From: Thermoplasmatota archaeon
GTDB lineage: Archaea > Thermoplasmatota > Thermoplasmata > GCA-020350865 > JAUVCJ01
Direction of reading: 5' to 3'
Assembly: GCA_030595765.1 (NCBI GenBank)
Contig: JAUVCJ010000041.1
Coordinates: forward strand, 1-13,158
DNA length: 13,158 bases
Shown here: in pieces, positions 1 through 6,910 of the stretch
How positions within the stretch are numbered: the stretch's first letter is position 1
Layout: each line of letters begins with the position of its first letter
Program-made: the position numbers and the translations under genes
The notes under the pieces: generated by a model
What the model was told of the DNA's origin: nothing
The model's database searches: none
The model's input: the letters and a program-made list of their open reading frames with translations, nothing else

Positions 1-1202
1 GGTTAGAAGCTGGCACCCCCCTTATCAAGTCCGAAGGGGTTCATGCCATCCGTGCACTCAAAAAGGACAATCCCCACAAGGTACTGGTAGCTGACATGAA
101 GATCGCTGACACCGGAGGGTTCGAGACCGAGCTGGCATCAAAGGCTGGTGCCGACATCGTATGTCTGTTGGGCATCAGCGACGACGAGACAATTGTGGAA
201 GCGGTACGGTCTGGTAAGCAGTACGGCACCATGATAATGGTGGATCTTCTCAGAGTTCCCAACAAAGTCGAGAGGGCAAAGCAGGTCCAGGCTCTGGGTG
301 CCGACTATGTATGCTTGCATGTTGGGATCGACGAGCAGATGCAGGGTTGCGAGCCATTCAAGGACATACGAGCTGTGGCTGAAGCCGTTACCATCCCAGT
401 GGCAGTGGCAGGAGGGCTCAACTCCGAAACTGCGGTCAAGGCCGCGGAGGCCGGCGCCAGCATAATCATCGTAGGAGGAGCCATAACCAAAGCGCCTGAC
501 GTAATTAAAGCCACAAGAGACCTTAAGGAGTCCCTTGCTAGTGGCGCTACTGTTCCTACCGAATTATACAAAAAATACTCTCAAGAAGAGCTCAGAGAGG
601 CCTTTGAAAAGGTTTCCACCCCAAACATTGCTGATGCCATGCACAAGCAAGGCGCAATGGTCGGGATAATACCCAGGATAAACCCCGGTACTAAGATGGT
701 AGGCAAAGCCAGGACGGTCAGGACCATTGATGGAGACTGGGCCAAAGCAGTTGAGGCCATAGACAAGGCAAACGGAGGGGATGTTCTGGTAATTGATGCA
801 ACAGGTGGGCACACCGCCATATGGGGAGAGCTTGCATCCTGGAGCTGTAAGAACAAGAGGATCGCTGGAGTGGTCATCGATGGAGCCATCAGAGATATAG
901 AGGATATCCTGAGAATGGGGTTTCCTGCTTTTAGCCGCCATCTAGCTCCCAACGCAGGCGAGCCAAAAGGCCACGGAGAGATCGGTTGTGAGATCGTTTG
1001 CGGTGGCCAGACTGTTAACCCAGGAGACTGGATAGTCGGCGATGAGACAGGGATAATGGTTATTCCGCGAAGCAGGGCTGTTCAGATTGCGAACAGAGCT
1101 CTGGATGTCATGGAGCGCGAGAACCGGCTACGGGAAGAAATCAAGAGAGGCTCCACCCTTTCTAGTGTTCTGAACCTTGAAAAATGGGAGAAAGTGAACT
1201 AG
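1..1202 (+). CDS. Hexulose-6-phosphate synthase / RraA-like fusion protein (5'-partial)
   Basis: The reading frame is open from the window edge (first whole codon at base 3) and encodes a typical HPS segment, LEAGTPLIKSEG, so the true start lies outside; the ATG at 96 is internal. The N-terminal half is an orotidine-phosphate-decarboxylase-type barrel with the family D-x-K-x-x-D signature (ADMKIAD, bases about 90-110) and a Gly-rich phosphate-binding end (VAGGLNS, IIIVGGAI). This family condenses formaldehyde with ribulose 5-phosphate, or runs in reverse; archaea lacking an oxidative pentose-phosphate route use the reverse direction to make ribulose 5-phosphate. From about base 575 an RraA-like domain follows, with GELAS and DGAIRDIED. 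The R-D-x-x-D is shared with HMG/CHA-type aldolases of the RraA fold, so the half may be enzymatic rather than an RNase E regulator; most archaea have no RNase E target of the bacterial type. Both halves look intact. It ends with TAG at 1200-1202; no clear terminator follows. Confidence 0.93.
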   Translation, partial: LEAGTPLIKSEGVHAIRALKKDNPHKVLVADMKIADTGGFETELASKAGADIVCLLGISDDETIVEAVRSGKQYGTMIMVDLLRVPNKVERAKQVQALGADYVCLHVGIDEQMQGCEPFKDIRAVAEAVTIPVAVAGGLNSETAVKAAEAGASIIIVGGAITKAPDVIKATRDLKESLASGATVPTELYKKYSQEELREAFEKVSTPNIADAMHKQGAMVGIIPRINPGTKMVGKARTVRTIDGDWAKAVEAIDKANGGDVLVIDATGGHTAIWGELASWSCKNKRIAGVVIDGAIRDIEDILRMGFPAFSRHLAPNAGEPKGHGEIGCEIVCGGQTVNPGDWIVGDETGIMVIPRSRAVQIANRALDVMERENRLREEIKRGSTLSSVLNLEKWEKVN

Positions 1203-1270
1203 GTGTTCTTCTTGGACTAGCTGAGCCCAATGCGGCGAACTGATGTCGAAGCTCTAGAAATACAGTTATT

Positions 1271-1366
1271 ACTTGGCTTGATTGCTTTGGTGAATTTGAA
1301 GTTCTTGGTTGGATTACCTGAATAAACCAGAATCACTTGGCCTGATTGCTTGGATAAATTATTTAC
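1271..1366. repeat. Three degenerate 32-bp tandem copies upstream of the protease gene
   Basis: Copies start at 1271 (ACTTGGCTTGATTGCTTTGG), 1303 (TCTTGGTTGGATTACCTG) and 1335 (ACTTGGCCTGATTGCTTGG). The common core is CTTGG-n3-GATT-n-C. The first and third copies are nearly identical over 19-20 bases; the middle one is more diverged. The 32-bp step is close to three helical turns, which would put the copies on the same DNA face. The last copy touches the putative TATA box, so a regulator-binding role is a reasonable guess, but chance or decayed duplication is not excluded. The rest of the 1203-1390 gap shows nothing else I can identify. Confidence 0.55.
1354..1365 (+). promoter_or_regulatory. 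TATA-like box for the S8 protease gene
   Basis: The AT-only stretch ATAAATTATTTA is centred about 31 bases before the ATG at 1391. In archaea the TATA box lies about 25-27 bases before the transcription start, so the transcript would have a leader of only a few bases or none. This agrees with the absence of a Shine-Dalgarno sequence between the box and the start codon. Confidence 0.45.
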
Positions 1367-1390
1367 CACAGCACTACGTACGTCGTCCTA

Positions 1391-3310
1391 ATGACCCGAA
1401 GGTGCCTGACCATACTACTGCTAGCCACATTAACTCTATCTCTCTTAATGCCTCTCGCATCGGCTCAATATGGCCCAGATGCCCAGGCTAGTCCTGAAGT
1501 GCTACCCTGGTATGAGAGAACTGCTATGGATCAGAACCGCAACTACAGATCTGATTCCCTGGATTCACTTAGACCCCTTGAGAGGGCAAACATCCTCATA
1601 GACCTCGATAGGCCTCCTGACTGGAAAGACAGTGCACTCCTCAATGGAATGGGCTACGAGGTCGGCAACGTGTTCGAATGGCTTCAAATTGTCAGCCTGT
1701 GGAACGTGCCATCATGGCGTATCCCTGCCCTGCTTGAGCTGGATGGCGTGGTCTTTATTGAGCAGGCATACCTTCCAACCTTCTTTTCCGATGTAGGTAG
1801 CCCAGCTGCCAGGGCTAGAGAGTCAACTGAGTACTCACCATACACGGCATGGGAACTGGGTTTCAGTGGGGCTGGCGTCAATGTCGCCATCATGGACACT
1901 GGAATTGATGATGACCACCCAAGTTTCGATGGCAAGTGGGTTGGAGGGGCTGACTTCTCCAAACCCGACACATTTTTAACACCCAGAGACGGAACTCACG
2001 ATGCCGATGATACCAGAGGCCATGGCACAACTTGCGCCGGGATCGCTACCGGTACCGGAGCACCAGATGGAACCTACATGGGTGCAGCGCCTGATGCAAA
2101 GCTTGTGGATGTGCGCATTGGCACTGCTGCTGGAGCCTCCCCAGGAGAGGGCCCACAGAACCAGTACGATGCTGCACTGCTGGCAATAGAATGGAGCAAT
2201 GCCTACAAAGATGAGGCCTGGACTGGCCAGGGAGAGGAAAATGCTGGCATCGACATTGTATCCCTTTCCTGGGGAATACCCTTTGATGGCTCCAGCGATG
2301 GATCCGACGCCTACTCAAGAGGGCTTGACCAGCTTGCAGATGCAGGCGTCATCCCGGTAGTGGCCGCTGGTAATGACGGCCCAGGCAATGATGGATTCAC
2401 AGGAATGGGAGCCGCATCAAAGGTCATAACCGTAGGTGCAACCGATGATCTGAACACCATCAACCGCACCGACGATATCATAGCATCCTACTCGAGCAGG
2501 GGCCCCAGGTACGATAACGGCGATGGATACGCCATAGATGAATTGAAGCCTGAAGTTTCAGCCCCAGGCAGTCACATCATGCAGGCAGAGTACACAATAA
2601 GGCCGTTACAATCAGCTACTGGCTATAGTGACCGCGGGTCTGGCACCAGCTATGCAACCCCTCTGGTGGCTGGCGTTGTGGCTTTGATGCTTGAGGCAAA
2701 CCCGAACCTGACCACCGATGTTGCAAGAGAGATACTAAAATTCACTGCCGAAAGAAAAGAGAACGCTTCAGCCCCAGAAGTGGACCCATTCTGGAACAAG
2801 GACTTCGGCTGGGGAATGGTAGATGCCTACAGAGCTGTAGTAGTATCCCTTAATACAGAGGACGTAAGCGCCATAGATGTGGACCTTCAGAACCATGTAA
2901 TGAACCTCACATACGAGAACAACAGGGTCCGCGCCGACGGTTGGGTATGGCATCATCGAGGAGAGAACATTGATGCAGTTGAGGTACGCATAGATGGCGG
3001 AGAGTGGATAGAGGTGCCCATCGAAGACCCCGCAGTGGATGGAGCCATTTATGACGAGTGGCATTTTAGCGCACTCACCACAGGCCTAACCAATAGCAAT
3101 CATACACTGGAGGCTAGAGCGGTATCGGGAAGCATGGCATCCCTATCTGAACCAATGGAATTCATTGTATCTGGAGCTAGCACCGAGTTCTCACTTTCTG
3201 GTGGAGCGCTTGGAATGGCTCTGATAATAATCATGTGCGGCATAATAGGTGCTGCTTACTACCTGACCAAGGCTGGCTACATCAAAGTGCCAGAAGAGGA
3301 AGCAATGTAA
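1391..3310 (+). CDS. Subtilisin-like S8 serine protease, secreted and membrane-anchored
   Basis: The 639-residue protein begins with a signal peptide (residues 1-25, hydrophobic core LTILLLATLTLSLLMPL, likely cleavage after ASA). Residues about 60-130 resemble an inhibitor I9-type propeptide. The catalytic domain spans about 150-485 with the full triad: Asp169 in AIMDTGIDDDHPSF, His211 in RGHGTTCAG, Ser420 in GTSYATPLVAG, plus oxyanion Asn328 in AAGNDGPG. Residues about 510-595 look like an Ig-like beta domain (VEVRIDGGEWIEV). A single C-terminal membrane segment lies at about 604-625, followed by a short charged tail (KVPEEEAM). The protease should thus sit on the outer face of the cytoplasmic membrane and cleave extracellular proteins or peptides. 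The ATG at 1391 is chosen because it gives a complete signal peptide. No Shine-Dalgarno is seen; leaderless translation from the nearby TATA-like box is likely. It converges with the next gene. Confidence 0.95.
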   Translation: MTRRCLTILLLATLTLSLLMPLASAQYGPDAQASPEVLPWYERTAMDQNRNYRSDSLDSLRPLERANILIDLDRPPDWKDSALLNGMGYEVGNVFEWLQIVSLWNVPSWRIPALLELDGVVFIEQAYLPTFFSDVGSPAARARESTEYSPYTAWELGFSGAGVNVAIMDTGIDDDHPSFDGKWVGGADFSKPDTFLTPRDGTHDADDTRGHGTTCAGIATGTGAPDGTYMGAAPDAKLVDVRIGTAAGASPGEGPQNQYDAALLAIEWSNAYKDEAWTGQGEENAGIDIVSLSWGIPFDGSSDGSDAYSRGLDQLADAGVIPVVAAGNDGPGNDGFTGMGAASKVITVGATDDLNTINRTDDIIASYSSRGPRYDNGDGYAIDELKPEVSAPGSHIMQAEYTIRPLQSATGYSDRGSGTSYATPLVAGVVALMLEANPNLTTDVAREILKFTAERKENASAPEVDPFWNKDFGWGMVDAYRAVVVSLNTEDVSAIDVDLQNHVMNLTYENNRVRADGWVWHHRGENIDAVEVRIDGGEWIEVPIEDPAVDGAIYDEWHFSALTTGLTNSNHTLEARAVSGSMASLSEPMEFIVSGASTEFSLSGGALGMALIIIMCGIIGAAYYLTKAGYIKVPEEEAM

Positions 3311-3370
3311 GCTGACAGTATGTAAGCCAACAGAATTAGTTAATACAATTGTAAGCTAACAGACCTAGTT
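3307..3370. repeat. Three short direct repeats between convergent genes
   Basis: GTAAGCTGACAG (3307-3318), GTAAGCCAACAGAATTAGTT (3322-3341) and GTAAGCTAACAGACCTAGTT (3351-3370) share GTAAGCyrACAG; the last two also share the trailing TAGTT. The first copy includes the protease stop codon and the last reaches the stop codon of the opposing gene. The segment 3339-3360 can also pair imperfectly around TACAATTGTA. It may serve in transcription termination for both genes, but it has no long T-run, so this is only a guess. Confidence 0.5.
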
Positions 3371-4392
3371 CATCCAATAAAATTCTGAAACTCTCTTTTA
3401 AGCATGGCCAGTAATCCTGTATTCATGAACACACGGAACATATCCCTTGCAAGAGGCGCATCCAGTCTGCCCTCAGAGCAGAAATAAAGATCCTCCCAGG
3501 TTGGGCAATACTTGCTTTTGAAGAATTTTTCCGAGGAATAAGGGTAGAAACGGTCGAAGTTGGAGGAGACAAACAACAGGATCTTCCTGTGTATCGGGTC
3601 GATGTTGCATACCTTCGTTGGGAAAGCTAGGTTCGGAAGCATACCCAGGTAAAGCCTCATTGAGCCCTCCTTTTTCAGCGCCTCTATGGCATTGACCAAC
3701 AAATAGTCCATTGTGCCGTATGGCGAGCCTAGACCTCTGCGGCTCATGTCCATGTACCATCCATTGCTGGCGGGTATGGGGTGAAGAACAAGAAAACCCT
3801 GAACCCCACCATTATCTGATGCGACGAAGAACCGTCGATCTCCAGGTCTTTCCCAATCCAGCCTGCCGATCACGAACTCCAGCTCCACACCGCCTTTGGA
3901 AGAGAGCCATTCATCCGAGATTCTGGAGCACTGCGCCTGAACCACCTTGTCGCGGCCCTTTTCGGGTTGGTACTCCCAGGCTCTCAGGTCTCCATTGCTG
4001 GCTCTATTGTATCCTCCTCTGACATTTGCCATGCGTTTTCCAGCCAGGGAGAATGCCTGGATATTGATGCGGGAATCCCTTCCTGCCGGGGTGCATTCAA
4101 AGCCTGCATTCCTCATGCTCGATATGGCCTGGCCAGAGGCTCCAAAGAAAACTACCCTCATCCCTTTTTTTGCTCCTTGCTCCTTGAAAGCATTGATGAA
4201 GACCGGCAGGTCCAGAGGGGCACACACAGGCTCGGCTAGTCCCACCAGGGTCCTACCACTAGGCTTGTATGCAATAAAACCCTCCACACCAGGAACGAAA
4301 AACCTTTCCAGTCTTGGGTCCAGAGAGGAATAGCACAGTGAGTAGTTACCATACTTTCTTACAAGCTTCAATGGTTCTGGGCCCTCTGACAT
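3370..4392 (-). CDS. DUF2156 / MprF C-terminal-like GNAT-fold protein
   Basis: The 340-residue protein resembles the soluble domain of phosphatidylglycerol lysyltransferase (MprF, LPG synthase C-terminal; DUF2156). Supporting stretches are ANVRGGYNRA (about 122-131), which matches the family's basic N-R-x-x-x-x-R-A region, a YLGMLPNLAF strand (about 248-257), and the C-terminal FYPYSSEKFFKSKYCPTWE (about 282-300), which is the typical Y-x-x-x-x-L/F-x-x-F/K-x-K-y-x-P-x-W-E signature. No membrane segments are visible, so the flippase half of bacterial MprF is absent. Bacterial MprF transfers an aminoacyl group from aminoacyl-tRNA to a lipid headgroup; archaeal lipids differ, so the acceptor here is unknown. 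The ATG at 4392 has no strong Shine-Dalgarno. It lies 126 bp downstream of the nitrilase gene on the same strand and may be co-transcribed with it or have its own start. Family assignment is fairly good; substrate is not predictable. Confidence 0.8.
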   Translation of the reverse strand: MSEGPEPLKLVRKYGNYSLCYSSLDPRLERFFVPGVEGFIAYKPSGRTLVGLAEPVCAPLDLPVFINAFKEQGAKKGMRVVFFGASGQAISSMRNAGFECTPAGRDSRINIQAFSLAGKRMANVRGGYNRASNGDLRAWEYQPEKGRDKVVQAQCSRISDEWLSSKGGVELEFVIGRLDWERPGDRRFFVASDNGGVQGFLVLHPIPASNGWYMDMSRRGLGSPYGTMDYLLVNAIEALKKEGSMRLYLGMLPNLAFPTKVCNIDPIHRKILLFVSSNFDRFYPYSSEKFFKSKYCPTWEDLYFCSEGRLDAPLARDMFRVFMNTGLLAMLKREFQNFIG

Positions 4393-4486
4393 CTACCCGA
4401 ACAGATACCCTTGCCCCTTATGGTTTTTTGTCCAAGCTAACGGCTGGGGGATATCCAAAGTCCTGAGCGTAGCGAGGATTCAAGCG

Positions 4487-4501
4487 GAGTGCCAAGCACT
4501 C
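4487..4501. other. Small perfect hairpin downstream of the nitrilase gene
   Basis: GAGTGC-CAA-GCACTC is a 6-bp perfect stem with a 3-base loop, 18 bases beyond the nitrilase stop codon in its direction of transcription. No T-run follows on the minus strand, so it is not a classical intrinsic terminator; it may protect an mRNA end or be incidental. The rest of 4393-4518 shows no gene; a T6 run (4424-4429 on the plus strand) is in the wrong orientation for these minus-strand genes. Confidence 0.35.
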
Positions 4502-4518
4502 TAGCCAGATATGAGTTA

Positions 4519-5295
4519 CTAATAAACTCCTGGGTATCTATCCTTCAAAAAGTTTACGGTGTTCTTAAACCCTTCAGTCACTTTTCCATCGACTACTGCA
4601 ACAAGAACCTCTTCTTTGTCACCGCATTCAACAACAGGTTCTCCGTAGGGATTTACTACCCGGCTTCTCCCTGGATAAGGAAATTTATCATCTGCACCGA
4701 TGCGATTTGTAGCTACAAGCCAAATTTGATTATCTAAGGCGCGAGCACTTGTTGCCAGTCTCCACTGCGATAAAAAGGGGGTAGGCCAATTCGCAGGCAT
4801 AAAAACAATGTCAACGCCCTGCAACGCTAACGACCTTGCGATCTCTGGAAAAATAACATCATAACATATCATCAATCCGACTTTTCCGAATTCGGTATCC
4901 ACCACAGCATACTCACCACCATGAGATATGTAGTCCTGTTCCTCCATGAAAAGATGTATCTTCCTGTATTTTGCTAGGATTTCTCCACAGGGATCTATTA
5001 GAATAGCTGTGTTGTAAATCTTATCATCAGCGATCTCAGGAATCGAAGCGACTATGTATATCCCATTTTCTTTGGCAATTACCCCGAGTCGATCGGTTAC
5101 ATACCCCGGAACTGGCTCCGCAAACTTACTGCACCGTTCTGGGATGTTGCCTATCGATAGGTATTCAGGCAGACATACAAAATCAGCCCCCTTTTTAGAT
5201 GCTGTAGAGACTAACTCAGCAGTTTTGTTTAGATTTGCTTCCTTATCTTCAAGTTTAATATCCATCTGTGCAACAGCAACCTTGAATTCTTTCAT
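4519..5295 (-). CDS. Carbon-nitrogen hydrolase (nitrilase superfamily amidase)
   Basis: The 258-residue protein has the complete Glu-Lys-Cys triad of the C-N hydrolase superfamily: Glu44 in FVCLPEY, Lys112 in KYRKIHLF and Cys144 in LMICYDVIFPEIAR. It also has the following conserved MPANWP and ATNRIG segments. Length is usual for the family (about 250-280 residues). There is no signal peptide, so it should act in the cytoplasm, hydrolysing a small amide (omega-amidase-like, such as alpha-ketoglutaramate, or a carbamoyl compound); sequence alone does not fix the substrate. The ATG at 5295 is supported by a good Shine-Dalgarno (GAGGTG) eight to nine bases upstream. It is divergent from the PAP2 gene and leads toward the DUF2156 gene on the same strand. 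Confidence 0.92.
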   Translation of the reverse strand: MKEFKVAVAQMDIKLEDKEANLNKTAELVSTASKKGADFVCLPEYLSIGNIPERCSKFAEPVPGYVTDRLGVIAKENGIYIVASIPEIADDKIYNTAILIDPCGEILAKYRKIHLFMEEQDYISHGGEYAVVDTEFGKVGLMICYDVIFPEIARSLALQGVDIVFMPANWPTPFLSQWRLATSARALDNQIWLVATNRIGADDKFPYPGRSRVVNPYGEPVVECGDKEEVLVAVVDGKVTEGFKNTVNFLKDRYPGVY

Positions 5296-5300
5296 GCTTT

Positions 5301-5306
5301 CACCTC
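5301..5306 (-). promoter_or_regulatory. Shine-Dalgarno site for the nitrilase gene
   Basis: On the minus strand the sequence reads GAGGTG followed by AAAGC and the ATG at 5295. This fixes the start codon and shows that this gene is translated from a leadered mRNA, unlike the protease gene. Confidence 0.75.
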
Positions 5307-5353
5307 TTTATTATCTGTCTTCCATAACGTGTTTATCCTCATGTATGGATTCT

Positions 5354-5378
5354 ATGGGATGACATGCAGAGATCCCAT
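5354..5378. promoter_or_regulatory. 7-bp inverted repeat in the divergent nitrilase/PAP2 promoter region
   Basis: ATGGGAT (5354-5360) and ATCCCAT (5372-5378) form a perfect dyad separated by 11 bases, centre to centre 18 bp. It sits 59-83 bases upstream of the nitrilase start and about 190 bases upstream of the PAP2 start. The geometry suits a dimeric repressor or activator, but no known operator is recognised. Confidence 0.35.
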
Positions 5379-5409
5379 TCGATTAGTATCATCTGTTGTT
5401 TTAAGCCTT

Positions 5410-5459
5410 TTGTCCTCGATTTCATATAACCTATTTTTGTCCTCGATTGCGTATAACCT
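5410..5459. repeat. Pair of 23-bp direct repeats in the divergent intergenic region
   Basis: Copy A (5410-5432) and copy B (5437-5459) match at 21 of 23 positions: TTGTCCTCGATT, two variable bases apart, then TATAACCT. They are spaced 27 bp start to start. A weaker relative (TCGATTAGTATCATCT) begins near 5379. Each copy contains a TATAA element, so they may be either duplicated promoter elements or binding sites for a regulator of the flanking divergent genes. Confidence 0.6.
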
Positions 5460-5509
5460 GTCTCTCACTGACCTTTTCAGCTCTCGTGGTTCAAAGCAAT
5501 TCGAGGTGC

Positions 5510-5521
5510 AAAATAAGATAT
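5510..5521 (+). promoter_or_regulatory. TATA-like box for the PAP2 gene
   Basis: AAAATAAGATAT lies about 50 bases before the PAP2 start codon. A transcription start about 26 bases downstream, near 5541, would leave a leader of roughly 25 bases that includes the Shine-Dalgarno at 5554-5558. Weak match to the archaeal consensus. Confidence 0.3.
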
Positions 5522-5553
5522 GCTAGGAAATCCTGACCTTGGATGAAGGTGAT

Positions 5554-5558
5554 GAGGT
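5554..5558 (+). promoter_or_regulatory. Shine-Dalgarno site for the PAP2 gene
   Basis: GAGGT is 9 bases before the ATG at 5568 and 6 bases before an in-frame GTG at 5565. Either codon may be used; they differ by one residue. Confidence 0.55.
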
Positions 5559-5567
5559 AAAACGGTG

Positions 5568-6146
5568 ATGTCCAGAAAGCAGAGAGGGACATGGGCAAGA
5601 ACCCTGGAAACCTTGGGTAAGAACATATTTCTGGCGATGGTAGCCCTTATCCTTATGCTTGAGATTGCGCTTTCCAGAGCTCCTAGGGTATACCAACTTC
5701 TACTTGCTGGCTCAGTTGGCTTCATAGCTACAACATTCCTGAACCTGGCCATCAAGCTGGCGCTGCAAAAGCGCAGGCCTGTTAAACGTCAAGCTCCCTC
5801 AGGGCACCCTTTAGGTGGAATAGTCACCTACTCGTACCCCAGCTATCATACCCAGCTATCCTTCACCATGGTAACCATAGGGTCGCTTTTCATGTACACC
5901 CATTCAATATTCATTTGTTTGGGCCTCCTGTTGCTCATGATGGTCATCTCTTACTCCAGGATTGCATTGCGGGCTCACTTTCCCAGGGACGTTGTTGCCG
6001 GCGCCATCGTTGGTGCTGGTGTGGGCATTATAATTTTTCAAACAATAGGTTCAATATCAAACCCAATAGCAGCCATAGGCGGGTTCGTCCTCACGCTACT
6101 TCTTTTCTACTGGATACCGGATTATAGTCAAGAACCAAACATATAG
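5568..6146 (+). CDS. PAP2-family membrane phosphatase
   Basis: The protein of 192 residues (193 if the adjacent GTG at 5565 is used) carries all three phosphatase motifs of the PAP2/acid phosphatase superfamily: K-x6-RP (KLALQKRRP, about residues 63-71), P-S-x-H (SYPSYHT, about 91-94, with Tyr in place of the usual Gly) and SR-x5-H-x3-D (SRIALRAHFPRD, about 130-141). Hydrophobic segments at about 20-36, 42-62, 98-128, 142-160 and 162-182 indicate a multi-pass membrane protein of the small lipid-phosphatase type. Likely substrates are prenyl or dolichyl (di)phosphates, recycling the lipid carrier used in surface glycan assembly, but this is family inference. The two His and one Asp needed for the phosphohistidine mechanism are present. 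Its last codons overlap one arm of a 13-bp inverted repeat. Confidence 0.9.
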   Translation: MSRKQRGTWARTLETLGKNIFLAMVALILMLEIALSRAPRVYQLLLAGSVGFIATTFLNLAIKLALQKRRPVKRQAPSGHPLGGIVTYSYPSYHTQLSFTMVTIGSLFMYTHSIFICLGLLLLMMVISYSRIALRAHFPRDVVAGAIVGAGVGIIIFQTIGSISNPIAAIGGFVLTLLLFYWIPDYSQEPNI

Positions 6147-6222
6147 GACACGAATGGCAATCTCCGATTTGCCATGAGTCTGGGCTCAAACGAGCCCTAG
6201 ATTTGGATGGGTTCTTGACTAT
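6124..6222. other. Nested inverted repeats (possible structured RNA or small element) at the PAP2 3' end
   Basis: An outer perfect 13-bp inverted repeat, ATAGTCAAGAACC (6124-6136) and GGTTCTTGACTAT (6210-6222), encloses two smaller hairpins: ATGGCAA-8 nt-TTGCCAT (6154-6175) and GGGCTC-AAAC-GAGCCC (6182-6197). As RNA this folds as a closing stem with two internal stem-loops. The left arm lies inside the last codons of the PAP2 gene. It may be a 3'-end processing or termination structure, or a short element with terminal inverted repeats; no target-site duplication is evident. Confidence 0.55.
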
Positions 6223-6513
6223 GTGTGGCACACGAAATCGTTTGTCCTAAATGATAAGTACGCCACTATAACGTGTAATATACTTACAATATACCAAACG
6301 ACTGGTTGGCTGTGAAGAGTTCTGCGGGATGCTCATAGATACTTGGCGAGTTAATCCACATCGGTGACGACCTTTCCAGTTAGCAATAATAGATTTCCTA
6401 TTTCCCTCAGAGACCATTCTGGTATCATAGAATCTCCTTAAGCACGTTTATGTTAGTACATGGTAACTCAGTAGCAAACCCATCTGATTGCATTATATCA
6501 TTCCATTGCAAAC
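6223..6513. other. Unassigned AT-rich intergenic stretch
   Basis: I see no convincing gene, tRNA or terminator here. It lies between the PAP2 3' structure and the stop codon of the small membrane reading frame. A minus-strand frame from 6640 to 6425 (71 codons) overlaps the membrane frame and has no recognisable features. Confidence 0.4.
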
Positions 6514-6768
6514 TTAGGATGTTATCCCCATTAGGCTCATACTGATACTCATCAGCAAAAATAAGTAAAATACTGTGACAATTGCAACCTTCCACTCTGT
6601 TTTTTTTTTGATTACCTCGGGTTTTAAAACAATAAAACATATATACAAAATGTCACACGCATACCCAATAAAAACCACTGTGATAAACAAAGCTCTAACA
6701 ATCATCGTTTGGACAGTTTTTTCATAATACCAGGGTTGGTTTGCAAGCGCGAAGGCGATAATATACAT
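6514..6768 (-). CDS. Small multi-pass membrane protein downstream of RHS gene, start uncertain
   Basis: From the ATG at 6768 the frame gives 84 residues with two clear membrane segments (about 23-47, IVRALFITVVFIGYACDILYIC and after; and about 59-80, VAIVTVFYLFLLMSISMSLMG). The same frame is open much further upstream, to a stop at 6940-6942. That upstream part encodes a charged, Lys-rich stretch and then SDIAGWVAILILPI, which forms one continuous hydrophobic helix with the residues after Met1. So the ATG falls within a membrane helix and is probably not the true start; no ATG, GTG or TTG exists further upstream in this frame. The full frame (141 codons) overlaps the last 29 bases of the RHS gene in the +1 frame. 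An A10 run on the coding strand (plus-strand T 6600-6609) lies inside. It may be an immunity or partner protein, or the remnant of a frameshifted gene. No family recognised. Confidence 0.5.
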   Translation of the reverse strand: MYIIAFALANQPWYYEKTVQTMIVRALFITVVFIGYACDILYICFIVLKPEVIKKKTEWKVAIVTVFYLFLLMSISMSLMGITS

Positions 6769-6910
6769 TATGGGTAAAATTAATATCGCAACCCATCCAG
6801 CAATATCAGAGGGGTGTCTCTGTTTTAAAAAGGGGGTATCCCTTTTTTGATGTATATCTTCTCTGATATCCAGATGGGATACTTCCTTTTTGTCTTTAAT
6901 TTGTTTTAAC

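Noticed and set aside
96..98. ATG at 96 as the start of the HPS-RraA gene
   Set aside because: The frame continues upstream to the window edge and encodes conserved HPS residues (GTPLIKSEG), and the ATG is inside the catalytic D-M-K motif.
564..952. Two long minus-strand frames opposite the RraA-like half (564-941, 581-952)
   Set aside because: They lie antisense to a well-conserved enzyme domain and show no protein family features.
4487..4501. Intrinsic terminator of the nitrilase gene
   Set aside because: The hairpin is perfect but no T-run follows on the minus strand, so it is listed only as a hairpin.
6600..6609. T10 run as a terminator for a plus-strand gene
   Set aside because: No stem precedes it and no plus-strand gene ends nearby; on the minus strand it is an A10 run encoding Lys codons within the membrane frame.
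6425..6640. 71-codon minus-strand frame
   Set aside because: It overlaps the membrane-protein frame in a different phase and the membrane frame has better protein character (clear helices). No Shine-Dalgarno or motif supports it.
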